Origin: Streptomyces brasiliensis
GTDB taxonomy: Bacteria; Actinomycetota; Actinomycetes; Streptomycetales; Streptomycetaceae
Direction: 5' to 3'
DNA length: 64,000 bases
NCBI RefSeq assembly: GCF_014647875.1
Contig: NZ_BMQA01000029.1
Span: forward strand, 34,721-98,720
Shown here: piece by piece, positions 33,580 through 42,345 of the stretch
How positions within the stretch are numbered: position 1 is the first letter of the stretch
Layout: each line of letters starts with the position of its first letter
Notes under the pieces: model-generated
Told to the model about the DNA's origin: nothing
The model's database searches: none
The model's input: only the letters and a program-made list of their open reading frames with translations
Translations under genes and position numbers: made by a program

Positions 33580-36500
33580 ATGCTCAGATCCCGCTTCCCC
33601 GGCGCATACCGGCGCCGCCGCGTCGCTCTCCTCCCGGCCGCGGTCACCGCGTTCGTGACCGTACTGGCCGGCGCCGTGCACGCCGACGCCACGACCTCCG
33701 TCTCCCTCACGCCCGCCCACCTGCGCACCCAGCACCTGAGCCGGGCCCTCGGCATCGACGACACCACACCCTTGCTCAGCTGGCAGCCCACCACCCACGC
33801 GGCGAACGTCCTCCAGTCCGCCTACCGTGTCCAGGCCGCCACCTCCCCCGAGTTGCTGCGCAGCGGCCGACCCGACCTGTGGGACTCGGGCGACGTCCGC
33901 TCGAGCACGCCGGAGACCACGTACGCGGGCCGGGAACTCGGCTCCCGCACCCGCGTGTACTGGCGGGTCATGCTGTGGTCGCAGCACGGGCAACAGGATT
34001 CCGACTGGAGCGACATCGCCGTCTTCGAGACCGGCCTGACCCGGCAGTCCGACTGGGACGCCGACTGGATCACCCACCCCGACTGGCAGCTGAGCAAGCA
34101 CACCGTCGAACCCGTCGTCGTCAAGGTTCCCCGCACCACGGCGCGTTACATACGCCTTGACGTCACCAAGCTCGGCCTCCCACTGGCTGAGGACTTCCCC
34201 ACCCGCACCTGGCGCGTACAACTCGGCGAAATAGACGTCCGCGACACCGCAACCTCGGCCACCGGCCTCGCCAAGGGCGCCGCCGTCACCGCGTCGGAGA
34301 CCACGACGATCCGCAAGACCTGGGAACCCGCCCTCGCCGTCGACGGCCTGACCAACAGCGCCCTGCAGACCGCGGCCGGGTACTCGAGCGCCCCGCACCC
34401 CGGCGCCGATGTCTCCGACACCCCCGTCACTCTCACCCTCGACCTGAAGACGCCGAAGACCTTCGACGAGGTCGCCCTCTACCCGCGCGCCGACGTCCTC
34501 ACCGACGACGGCCAGGTCCCCGACTTCCCGGTCGACTACGGCTTCGCAGCCGCGGACGACCCCACCGGACCGTTCACCACGCTCACCCAGGTCACCGGCC
34601 AGGAGCCGCCCAAGCCCTATCTGCCGTCCGGACTGCCGCTGCTCGCCGACGACTTCACGCTGCCGCGCGCCGTGCGCAGCGCCCGGCTGTACATCTCCGG
34701 GCTCGGCATCTACGACGCCACGATCAACGGCGAACCGGTCGGTGACGCCGTCCTGGAACCCGCCAACACCGACTACGGCGACCGCGTCCAGTACGCCACC
34801 TACGACGTCACGGACCGGCTGCGGACCGGCGCCAACACCATCGGCGTCGCCCTGGGCAACGGCATGTCCAACGTCGTCAGCACGGCCGACCGCTACCGCA
34901 AGCTGTACGGCAACGTCAGCGATCCCAAACTGATCGCGCGCCTGGAGGTCACCCTCGCCGACGGCAGCGTCCGCACCGTCACCAGCGGCGACGACTGGCG
35001 GGCCACCCTCGGACCCACCACCTCCTCCAACTGGTACGGAGGAGAGGACTACGACGCGCGCCGGGAGATCCCGCACTGGGACGAACCCGACGGCGACCGG
35101 CACGGATGGGACCGGGCGATCGCGGTGCCGGGCCCCGGCACCGCACAGAAACCGGCACAGCTCAGCGCGCGCGAGACCGAGCCCATCCGGGTCCTCGAGA
35201 CCCTCACGGGCAAGCAGGTCGACGGCGCCGCCGGCAGCCGCGTCTTCGACCTGGGCCGTAACATCGCCGGCTGGCCCGAGATCACGGTCAGCGCCCCCGC
35301 CGGAACCGAGATCCGCGCCTACCCGGCGGAGAGCCTCAAGGACGGGCACGCCTTCCAGTCCATCAGCAACGTCGGCGCCCCGCTGTGGGACAGCTACACC
35401 ACCCGTGGCGCCCGCACCGAGACCTGGCACCCGCGGTTCAGCTACCACGGCTTCCGCTACCTGGAGCTGAAGGGCGTACCGGAGGGCGCCACGGTCTCCG
35501 TGCGCGGCATGGTCCTGCACACCGACAACAGCTCGGCCGGCGGCTTCACCAGCTCCGATCCGCTCATCAACAGCATCCACGGACTGATCCGCCGGGCGAT
35601 CGAGGGCAACATGATGAGCGTCCTGACCGACTGCCCGAGCCGGGAGAAGCTCGGCTGGCTGGAACAGGACCAACTCGTCTTCCCCGCGCTCGCCGGCAAC
35701 TACGACGTTCAGGCCCAACTCAGCAAGATCGTCCGGGACATGGCCGACGCGCAGACGCAGGACGGGCTCGTCCCCAGCACGGTGCCGGAGTACACCAGTC
35801 TGTCGGGTGGCTACCGCAACGACGCCAACTGGGGCGGCGCGTTCGTCCTCGTGCCCTGGCAGCTGTACACCACCTACGGCGACCGCGACACGCTGCGCGA
35901 CTACTACCCCGGCATGCGGAGGTATGCGGCCTTCCTGGAGACCCAGGTGTCCGGCGGCATCCTCGACTACGGGCTGGGCGACTGGTTCACCCCCGACCGC
36001 ACCTTCCCGCGGGCGGTGGCCGGGACCTACGGCTACTGGCGGGTCGTCGACACCCTCGCGCGGATCGCCACGGTCCTCGGCGACCAGGCGGCGGCCGACG
36101 ACTACCGGGCGAAGGCCGCCGCCAGCGCCAAGGCCCTCGCGGCGAAGTACTACGACACCACGACCGGCACCTTCGGGGGCGGCGGTCAGGGCGCCGAGGC
36201 CCTGGCACTCGACATGGGTGCCTACCCGGCGGGGGAGCGGGACCGGCTGCTCGCCCACTTCACCACCGCCGTCAAGGACGCCGGATACCACCTGCTGCTG
36301 GGCGAGATCTCCCTGCCGGCCGCGTTCCGCGTCCTGTCCGGCGCCGGTCGCGACGACATCGTCCACAAGATCGCGACCCAGACGACCAGCCCCAGCTACG
36401 GCTACCAGGTGCTGGCCGGCAACACCACCCTGGGCGAGTCCTGGGACGGCGGCTCTGGCCAGTCGCAGAACCACTTCATGCTCGGCGCCATCGACTCCTG

Positions 36501-36840
36501 GTTCACCAGCCGCGTCGCGGGCATCGCGCAGACCGCCGACTCGGTCGGGTACGCCGAACTCCTCATCGCCCCCGCCGTCGAAGGGGACATGACCTCGGCG
36601 TCCGGCTCCTACCGCACTCCCTACGGCATGGCGCGCACCGAGTGGAAGCGGGACGGCGACAGCTTCCGGCTGACCCTGGAGGTGCCCGCCGGAAGCACGG
36701 CAGAGGTCCACGTCCCCGCCTATGCCGGGCGTGCCCGGGCTCCTGAGGGAGCACACGTGCTGAGCACTGGTGCAGCGGAGGTGGTGTACAAGGTCGGCTC
36801 GGGCAACTGGACGTTCCACTCGACGATGCCACCGGCCTGA
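33580..36840 (+). CDS. Secreted GH78 alpha-L-rhamnosidase
   Basis: The 1086-residue enzyme has a Sec-type signal (RRRRVALLPAAVTAFVTVLA) and the GH78 N-terminal domain (LSRALGIDDTTPLLSWQP). An inserted discoidin-like carbohydrate-binding segment lies at about residues 170-330 (TARYIRLDVTKLGLPL). The catalytic (alpha/alpha)6 barrel has the signature DCPSREKLGWLEQDQLVFP and, later, NTTLGESWDGGSGQSQNHFM. It inverts terminal alpha-L-rhamnose linkages outside the cell. It is the last gene of the operon, followed by a terminator-like hairpin. Confidence 0.9.
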   Translation: MLRSRFPGAYRRRRVALLPAAVTAFVTVLAGAVHADATTSVSLTPAHLRTQHLSRALGIDDTTPLLSWQPTTHAANVLQSAYRVQAATSPELLRSGRPDLWDSGDVRSSTPETTYAGRELGSRTRVYWRVMLWSQHGQQDSDWSDIAVFETGLTRQSDWDADWITHPDWQLSKHTVEPVVVKVPRTTARYIRLDVTKLGLPLAEDFPTRTWRVQLGEIDVRDTATSATGLAKGAAVTASETTTIRKTWEPALAVDGLTNSALQTAAGYSSAPHPGADVSDTPVTLTLDLKTPKTFDEVALYPRADVLTDDGQVPDFPVDYGFAAADDPTGPFTTLTQVTGQEPPKPYLPSGLPLLADDFTLPRAVRSARLYISGLGIYDATINGEPVGDAVLEPANTDYGDRVQYATYDVTDRLRTGANTIGVALGNGMSNVVSTADRYRKLYGNVSDPKLIARLEVTLADGSVRTVTSGDDWRATLGPTTSSNWYGGEDYDARREIPHWDEPDGDRHGWDRAIAVPGPGTAQKPAQLSARETEPIRVLETLTGKQVDGAAGSRVFDLGRNIAGWPEITVSAPAGTEIRAYPAESLKDGHAFQSISNVGAPLWDSYTTRGARTETWHPRFSYHGFRYLELKGVPEGATVSVRGMVLHTDNSSAGGFTSSDPLINSIHGLIRRAIEGNMMSVLTDCPSREKLGWLEQDQLVFPALAGNYDVQAQLSKIVRDMADAQTQDGLVPSTVPEYTSLSGGYRNDANWGGAFVLVPWQLYTTYGDRDTLRDYYPGMRRYAAFLETQVSGGILDYGLGDWFTPDRTFPRAVAGTYGYWRVVDTLARIATVLGDQAAADDYRAKAAASAKALAAKYYDTTTGTFGGGGQGAEALALDMGAYPAGERDRLLAHFTTAVKDAGYHLLLGEISLPAAFRVLSGAGRDDIVHKIATQTTSPSYGYQVLAGNTTLGESWDGGSGQSQNHFMLGAIDSWFTSRVAGIAQTADSVGYAELLIAPAVEGDMTSASGSYRTPYGMARTEWKRDGDSFRLTLEVPAGSTAEVHVPAYAGRARAPEGAHVLSTGAAEVVYKVGSGNWTFHSTMPPA

Positions 36841-36934
36841 GACACCCGGAAGCCCCGCCCGGTCTTCTTCCGCGGTTCGACCCGTGTGCGGACCAGAGGA
36901 CCGGGAAGGCGGCTTCGTCGGCCGACCGAGCCAT

Positions 36935-36972
36935 GATCGGGGCCGGACCGCCCACGCGGCCCGGCCCCGATC
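36935..36972. terminator. Hairpin terminator after the glycosidase operon
   Basis: A perfect 12-bp stem (GATCGGGGCCGG / CCGGCCCCGATC) with a 14-nt loop lies 95 bp beyond the GH78 stop, between convergent transcription units. Confidence 0.6.
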
Positions 36973-37039
36973 GGCCAGCCCTCCGAGTCCGTACGTCGAC
37001 GGTGGGGCGGCGCGCGGGCGAGCGCGCAGGGTGACCCGA

Positions 37040-37335
37040 GGGTGAGGGGACGGGGGCCACAGCAGCGAGATCGCGGGCAGCGCGGCGGCGGCAGCGAGTC
37101 CGGCTCCGGCCGGCCACGCGGGCAGCACCGAGAAAGTCACGGGAGCCGTCAGCGGCAGGACGAAGGCCGGCAACAGCGGAGTCGACGTGCCCGCCGGCAC
37201 CGAGCTGACCACGCCCGCGAAGAGCACCAGGAAACCGATCACCGCGATGCCGGTGATCGCCGGCCAGGTCTGCCGCGCCGCGGTCAGTCCGGGTTGACGG
37301 CCTCCTCGACAGGCGGCATGAAGGCGCGCAGCCAT
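37040..37335 (-). pseudogene. Possible membrane-protein remnant after the FadR gene
   Basis: Overlapping the end of the FadR gene in another frame is TWPAITGIAVIGFLVLFAGV and, after a short gap, a second hydrophobic stretch (LLPAFVLPLTAPVTFSVLP) and a third (AGLAAAAALPAISLLWP). These look like real membrane segments. The frame then becomes arginine/proline rich with no stop in a sensible place, so an intact protein is not supported. It could be the start of a decayed transporter. Confidence 0.3.
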
Positions 37336-37994
37336 CGCTCCGTCTGGGCGACGTGCGCCTGCGCCGCGCCGGCCGCGGCGACGGGATCGCGGTCGGCGAT
37401 GGCGGTGGCCAGGACACGGTGGTCCTCGTCGCTCTTGCTGCGCAGCTGCGGCCCGTCCGGCAGGGTGAAGACCTGATACTTGCGGGAGCGGGCACGAAAG
37501 ACCGCCAGCAGGGACGCGAGGGCGGGGTTGCCGCCCACCCGGGCGATCTCCGCGTGAAAGCTGTGGTCGAGCTCGGAGGCCCTGGTGGGGTCGTCGGTGG
37601 TCTCCATCTCCTCGATCAGGGAGAAGAGTGTGCGCACCGTCTCCGGCGTGCAGCGGGCCGCGGCCTGGGCCGCGACGTGCGCCTCGAGGACACGCCGGAT
37701 CTCGTAGACCTCCAACAGGCCGGACAGCGGCAGGAGTTCGACCGTCAGGGCGAGGCTGCCGATGACGTCCTCAGGCCTGAGCGGGGAGACGTACGTGCCG
37801 GAGCCGTGTCGCGGCTCGATGACGCCGAGGGCGGCGAGCATCCGTACGGCCTCGCGCAACGACCCACGGGAGACACCCAGTTCGTCACAGAGGTCGCCTT
37901 CGGGCGGTATGCGCTCGCCCGGACCGAGGCGTCCGGTCGCGATCATGTGCCGTAGGCCGTGGAGCGCCTTGTCGACCGCGGAGACTGCGGACAT
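37284..37994 (-). CDS. FadR/GntR-family transcriptional regulator
   Basis: The 236-residue protein has a GntR winged helix (LGPGERIPPEGDLCDELGVS followed by REAVRMLAALGVI) and an all-helical FCD effector domain with probable metal ligands in LDHSFHAEIARVGGNP, DHRVLATAIADRD and AQAHVAQTERW. The start MSAVSAVDKALHGL fits family length. It is convergent with the glycosidase operon and may respond to a sugar acid from it, but this is only suggested by position. An inverted repeat at 38134-38157 lies upstream. Confidence 0.88.
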   Translation of the reverse strand: MSAVSAVDKALHGLRHMIATGRLGPGERIPPEGDLCDELGVSRGSLREAVRMLAALGVIEPRHGSGTYVSPLRPEDVIGSLALTVELLPLSGLLEVYEIRRVLEAHVAAQAAARCTPETVRTLFSLIEEMETTDDPTRASELDHSFHAEIARVGGNPALASLLAVFRARSRKYQVFTLPDGPQLRSKSDEDHRVLATAIADRDPVAAAGAAQAHVAQTERWLRAFMPPVEEAVNPD

Positions 37995-38133
37995 CCGACC
38001 CCTCTTCTTGTGCTGACGGGCCGGCGTCACCGCCGGATTCCCCCGGCGCACCTTATCGAGTCGAGTCATCAGATGTCCCGGAAGAGACCAGCGAGCCCCC
38101 TGACCTGCTGGGTTGCCTGATCGCAAGCAGCTG

Positions 38134-38157
38134 ACCTGAACAATTGCCGTTTCAGGT
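38134..38157. promoter_or_regulatory. Inverted repeat upstream of the FadR gene
   Basis: ACCTGAA and TTCAGGT are separated by exactly 10 bp, about 140 bp upstream of the regulator start. It may be an autoregulatory operator. Just downstream (to 38265) a plus-strand frame ends DTFAQFVENTRTIITHE, possibly the tail of a lost gene. Confidence 0.4.
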
Positions 38158-38251
38158 ATTTCATGCTCGTGCATCGTTGATGCAGCGCTCGGCCTCCGGC
38201 AGGAGGACACCGACACGTTCGCCCAGTTCGTCGAGAACACCCGCACCATCA

Positions 38252-39670
38252 TCACTCACGAGTGATTGGATCGGTGAAGAGTTCCCGGGTTGCGCGGGCC
38301 AGGGCGTCCCGGACCCGGTCCGTGTCCGCTTCGGTCGTGCGCCAGTTGCTGAACGCGGCACGCAGCGCGGGCGTCCCGTGGAGGACCGTGGGGGTGAGGA
38401 ACGCCTCGCCGGAGTCGGCGACCGCCCGTGCCAGGGCGCCCAGCCGTTCCGGCGTCGGGCCGTCGGCGAGCGTGAAGCACACGACGTTCAGGCGCACCGG
38501 CGCTAGGAGCCTCAGTCCCGGGACGGCCGAGATCCCCTCGCCCAGCCGCCGGGCCAGCGCGATGCAGCGTTCGACGATCTCGGCGTGGCCCTCGCGTCCG
38601 TACGCGGTCAGTGAGAACCAGGCGGCCAGGGCACGCAGCCGCCGTGAGTTCTCCGGGGTCAGATGGAGGAAGTCGGGGGTTCCTGTGTGCGGGCCGAGAT
38701 AGGGCGACTCGTTGTGGAAGACCCGCAGCTGGAGGTCCTGGCGGCGGGTGAACTGGACGGCGGCGGCGTAGGGGACGTTCAGCCACTTGTGCAGGTCCAC
38801 ACAGATCGAGTCGGCGGCGTCGAGCCCCTCGACGAGGGAAGCGTGTGCGGGGGAGAGCGCGGCGAACGCGCCGAACGCGGCGTCCACGTGCAGCCAGAAG
38901 TCGTAACGCTCCTTGAGGGCCGCGATCGCCCGCAGGTCGTCGAAGTCGACGGTGTTCACCGTTCCGGCGTTGGCGACCACGACGGCAGGGCGCCCGTTGA
39001 GCGAGTCCAGCTCCTCGGCCAGCCGGACTACGTCCACGGCCTCGCGATCCCCGCCCAGCAGCGGAACGGGTCGCAGCCGGTCGCGGCCGACGCCCAGGAC
39101 GGACAGCGCCTTGGTGATGCTGGAGTGGGGGCTGCCGGACAGCAGGTCGACCGGGCCGAGCGCGGCCGCTCCGGCGCGGGACACCGAGACGCCCAGGCGC
39201 TCGCCCAGCCACTCCCGGGCGACGGCAAGCCCCACGGTGTTGGACATCGTGGCACCGCTGACGAACGCGCCCCGGTGCGCTTCGCTCAGCCCGAACAACT
39301 CGCGCAGCCAGCCCAGCGTCTCGCGCTCCAGGGCATCGACGGTCGAGCCCCCGGCGCTCGAGCCGTTCTGGTCGTAGGCACCGGTGAGCCAGTCGCCGGT
39401 GAGGGCCGCCGGGGTGGTGCCGCCCGTGACGAACCCGAGGTAGCGCGGACCCGCCGAACCGGAGAACCCGGGCTGCCAGCGCCGGGCGAAGCGTTCCAGC
39501 GCGCCCTGGGCGCCGACGCCGGTTGCCGGGAGCGGCTCCGGATCGGGGGCCTTTCGGGCGGTGGAGGCCGGCCGCTCTCCGATCCCGGAAAGCTCACCGG
39601 CTGCGAAGTCGCGGACGGACTGGAGGAGTTCGGGGAGTCGGTCGAGGTCGGCGGCGAGCGTTGGATGCAT
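38252..39670 (-). CDS. PLP-dependent decarboxylase (group II, aspartate/aromatic amino-acid type)
   Basis: The 472-residue protein has the group II decarboxylase layout: GFVTGGTTPAALTGDWL, TVDALERETLGWLRELFGL, VSGATMSNTVGLAVAREW, HVDAAFGAFAALSP with the PLP-binding aspartate, and the Schiff-base lysine in SICVDLHKWLNVPYAAA. It removes the carboxyl group of an amino acid; the substrate is not certain. It could also act as an aldehyde-forming decarboxylase as some relatives do. It stands alone, divergent from the MBL gene. Confidence 0.87.
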   Translation of the reverse strand: MHPTLAADLDRLPELLQSVRDFAAGELSGIGERPASTARKAPDPEPLPATGVGAQGALERFARRWQPGFSGSAGPRYLGFVTGGTTPAALTGDWLTGAYDQNGSSAGGSTVDALERETLGWLRELFGLSEAHRGAFVSGATMSNTVGLAVAREWLGERLGVSVSRAGAAALGPVDLLSGSPHSSITKALSVLGVGRDRLRPVPLLGGDREAVDVVRLAEELDSLNGRPAVVVANAGTVNTVDFDDLRAIAALKERYDFWLHVDAAFGAFAALSPAHASLVEGLDAADSICVDLHKWLNVPYAAAVQFTRRQDLQLRVFHNESPYLGPHTGTPDFLHLTPENSRRLRALAAWFSLTAYGREGHAEIVERCIALARRLGEGISAVPGLRLLAPVRLNVVCFTLADGPTPERLGALARAVADSGEAFLTPTVLHGTPALRAAFSNWRTTEADTDRVRDALARATRELFTDPITRE

Positions 39671-40019
39671 GGCCGCAGCGTAGGCAGATGATGAGGACGG
39701 GTGCGGGGGCCAATACGAGGAAAGTGGCCTGGGATCGGGAGGTATGAGTGCGCCGAACGACGCCGTTGGTATTCGGCCGGTAGGCGGTACGGGCCCCGAG
39801 CCCCGCGACGTGTCAGCGGGGGACTGCGTCGGAGCAGGACCCGGGACGGGCCGAGGCGTGGCCACCGCGGTGACGCCTCGGCCCGAACAGGCAGGTCACA
39901 GGAACTGTGTGGGTGGGATCACAGACCTGGTGCAAGGTGATTGCCCCATACAGTGGTCTGGTCGGCCCGCTCCGGTTGGGAGCCCGTCGGCGCGGCAACC
40001 GGCGTACGAGGAGACCGAC
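39671..40019. other. Divergent intergenic region with strong hairpin
   Basis: Promoters for the leftward decarboxylase and rightward MBL genes must lie here. A perfect 12-bp stem (GGGCCGAGGCGT / ACGCCTCGGCCC) with a 13-nt loop spans 39848-39884. Both neighbours are transcribed away from it, so it is not an ordinary terminator of a present gene. Confidence 0.55.
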
Positions 40020-41048
40020 ATGACAAGCCCCGCTGCACCGCCGACGAGGCCGCTGCCGCCGGTCGGCCAGGTACGTCCCGGCGTGTGGAGCATCCCGGTG
40101 CCGCTGCCCAACACCTCCCTGCGCTACGTTCTGGTCTACGTCTTCGAGACGGAGGCCGGTCCCTACCTGATCGACGCGGGCTGGGACACGGAGGAGGCCT
40201 ACGAGGCCCTGGCCGCCGGGCTGGCTTCGATCGGCACCCGTCTGGAGGACGTCCAGGGCGTCCTGGTCACCCATATGCACGCTGATCACTACGGGCTCGC
40301 GCCGCGCGTGCGTGAGGAGTCGGGTGCGTGGGTCTCCCTGCACCCTGCGGACGCCGCCGTCCTCGAACGGTTCGACAGGGCCGACTTCCCGGCCCGCACG
40401 CTGGAGATGATGAGCGGCGCCGGAGCGTCGGCCGAGGTACTGGAGCGTCACCGGGAGCGGCTGGCCGCGATCAAGGAGAACCGCCGCGCGGAGACGCCCA
40501 AGCCGGACATCCTGACGGAGGACGGCGCCCGGCCCGACATCCCGGGCTGGGACCTGACCGCGATCTGGACACCCGGTCACTCACCGGGCCACCTCTGCTT
40601 CTGGGAGCCACGCCACCGGCTGATGCTCACCGGCGACCACGTCCTGCCGCGCATCACCCCCAACATGCCCCCGCCCTCCGCCGAGCACCCCGACCCGCTG
40701 GGCAGCTACCTCAACTCCCTGGACCGTCTCGGCGGACACGATGCCACCGAGACACTCCCCGCCCACGAATGGCGCTTCCCGGACCTCGAGCGCCGTCTGG
40801 AGGAACTGCGCGACCACCACGACAAGCGCTTCGGCGAGGTGCTGGCCGCGCTGGAGGCCGGCGCGGAGGTCACCTGGGACGTCGCAGCTCAGATGCACTG
40901 GTCGCGCCCCTGGACAGAGATGGAGGGCTTCGCCCAGCAGGCGGCCGTGGGCGAGGCGTTCGCCCACCTGCGTGCCTTGGCGCGACGCGGGATGGTGGAG
41001 GAGAGGTCAGGGGAGACCATCCGCTGGCGGGTCGCCACCGGCAGCTGA
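40020..41048 (+). CDS. MBL-fold metallo-hydrolase
   Basis: The 342-residue protein has the metallo-beta-lactamase metal motif HMHADHYG, the upstream strand YLIDAGWDTEEAY, a third histidine in TPGHSPGHLCFW and the bridging aspartate in MLTGDHVLPRI. The C-terminal region (about 250-342) has a helical winged-helix-like extension seen in several actinobacterial MBL hydrolases. It probably hydrolyses a thioester or lactone; the substrate is unknown. Confidence 0.87.
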   Translation: MTSPAAPPTRPLPPVGQVRPGVWSIPVPLPNTSLRYVLVYVFETEAGPYLIDAGWDTEEAYEALAAGLASIGTRLEDVQGVLVTHMHADHYGLAPRVREESGAWVSLHPADAAVLERFDRADFPARTLEMMSGAGASAEVLERHRERLAAIKENRRAETPKPDILTEDGARPDIPGWDLTAIWTPGHSPGHLCFWEPRHRLMLTGDHVLPRITPNMPPPSAEHPDPLGSYLNSLDRLGGHDATETLPAHEWRFPDLERRLEELRDHHDKRFGEVLAALEAGAEVTWDVAAQMHWSRPWTEMEGFAQQAAVGEAFAHLRALARRGMVEERSGETIRWRVATGS

Positions 41049-41248
41049 GCGGCGTGGGCGGAGGCGCGTCGATCTGACCCCCGGCAGGTCGCGTGCGGCG
41101 CCGTGGCTCGCCACGCAGGTTGCCGGGGGGATGGCAGGGACGTCGTGCAGCACGGGGCAATGGCTCGCCGAACCTGCTGCTCAACACCCAGTTCCTGCAG
41201 GGATGAGCAGCAGGATCACAACGGTTGGCATCTCCGACCGACCGACCG

Positions 41249-41274
41249 CCCCCGGCTCCACTCGGAGCCGGGGG
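41249..41274. terminator. Bidirectional terminator hairpin
   Basis: CCCCCGGCTCC and GGAGCCGGGGG form an 11-bp stem with an ACTC loop, between the MBL gene and the convergent VOC pseudogene. Confidence 0.7.
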
Positions 41275-41289
41275 GCTCATCGTGTGCGG

Positions 41290-41669
41290 TCAGGACTGGG
41301 GAGGGTTGCGGCACAGGCAGAACGGATGCCCGGCCGGGTCGATGTAGACCTGCAGCCGTAGCCGGACTCGCCGGCGAAGCTTTTTTGGAGGGTGGCGCCC
41401 AGCTTGATCACCCGGCACTGCTCGGGCTCGAACTCGTCCACTTCGAAGTCGAGGTGGAACTGCTGCGGATGCTCCTGGCCTGGCCGGCTGGGCCGCTGGT
41501 AGTTCTCCACCCGCTGAAACGACAGCTCGACGTCGTCGGTGCGCAGGTTGCCCCAGTCCTCGGTGCTGATGTCGGTGCTGATCTCCCAGCCCAGCAGCCC
41601 GGCGTAGAACTCGGCCAGCTTCCAGGGGCGGGACAGTCGACGATGGCATCGGACGACATCGCTGTCGAT
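41290..41669 (-). pseudogene. Frameshifted VOC/glyoxalase-family gene
   Basis: Reading leftward, AMSSDAIVDC starts the protein. A shifted frame gives WKLAEFYAGLLGWEI, then QQFHLDFEVDEFEPEQ and LGATLQKSFAGESGYG, and a second shift gives LQVYIDPAGHPFCLCRN before the stop. All pieces of one VOC domain are present in order, so only two single-frame errors break it. Recent inactivation or sequencing error are both possible. Confidence 0.7.
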
Positions 41670-41817
41670 TCCCTACAGAGCGGTCTGTTCGCAATTCCTG
41701 ATTGGCGGCCGAGTCGCGGTGGGGCGGCGGGCGGCCGATCATGACGAACCATCAACGGCAAAGCACTGCAAGCCACACCCGTCACCCCTGGGCGGGCCAA
41801 CCATACGAGGGGCTCGC

Positions 41818-42219
41818 CCTGTCCCGCAGGAGAGCGTAGGGAAGCGCTACCCGCCGGAGTTCAAGGCGGACGCGGTCGCGCTGTACCAGTCGCGGCCGGG
41901 AGCGACGATCAGGTCGGTCGCCGTTGATTTGGGAGTCAACCCGGAGACGCTGCGGAACTGGGTACGGGCGGCCGGGGCAAGCCGGCCCCCGGGGACGCCG
42001 GGCGGAGATGCCCGCCGAGCCTCCTCCGCACCGTTGGAGGCGGAGAACGCGGCCCTGCGCAGGAAGGTCCGCGAGCTGGAGGAGGAGCGCGAGATTCTGC
42101 GGAAGGCGGCGAAGCATTTCGCCGGGGAGACGCGCGGTGAACCGCTTGTGCAGGCCGTACAGGGTGCGGCGGCATCCGCCGGTCAGCTGTCCCGGATGCG
42201 TCAAGCAGAAATCATCTGA
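41818..42219 (+). mobile_element. IS3-family orfA remnant
   Basis: The frame contains KRYPPEFKADAVALYQSRPG, the helix-turn-helix segment SVAVDLGVNPETLRNWVRAAG and the leucine-zipper-like segment LRRKVRELEEEREILRKAAK, typical of IS3-group transposase OrfA. The start codon region has GTA where GTG or ATG is expected, and the orfB catalytic frame is missing downstream. No terminal inverted repeats were recognised. This is an inactive fragment. Confidence 0.75.
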
Positions 42220-42345
42220 TGACTTTCGCTATGCGGCCCTTGTTTCCCGCGAAAGGGCCGTGCCAGGATGCCGAGTCGTCATATGTGTCCCGGGAGTCGT
42301 CTGGATCTCCTGCGGGCATGCCCGGCTCGGTAGGAGTGGAGTCAC

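Noticed and set aside
33421..37335. 1304-codon minus-strand frame opposite the GH78 gene
   Set aside because: It is a mirror of high third-position G+C in the real gene. It matches no family except possible membrane segments near 37.2 kb, reported separately.
38161..38361. Short minus-strand frame ending GVLLPEAERCINDARA
   Set aside because: Overlaps the decarboxylase gene end out of frame and has no recognisable family.
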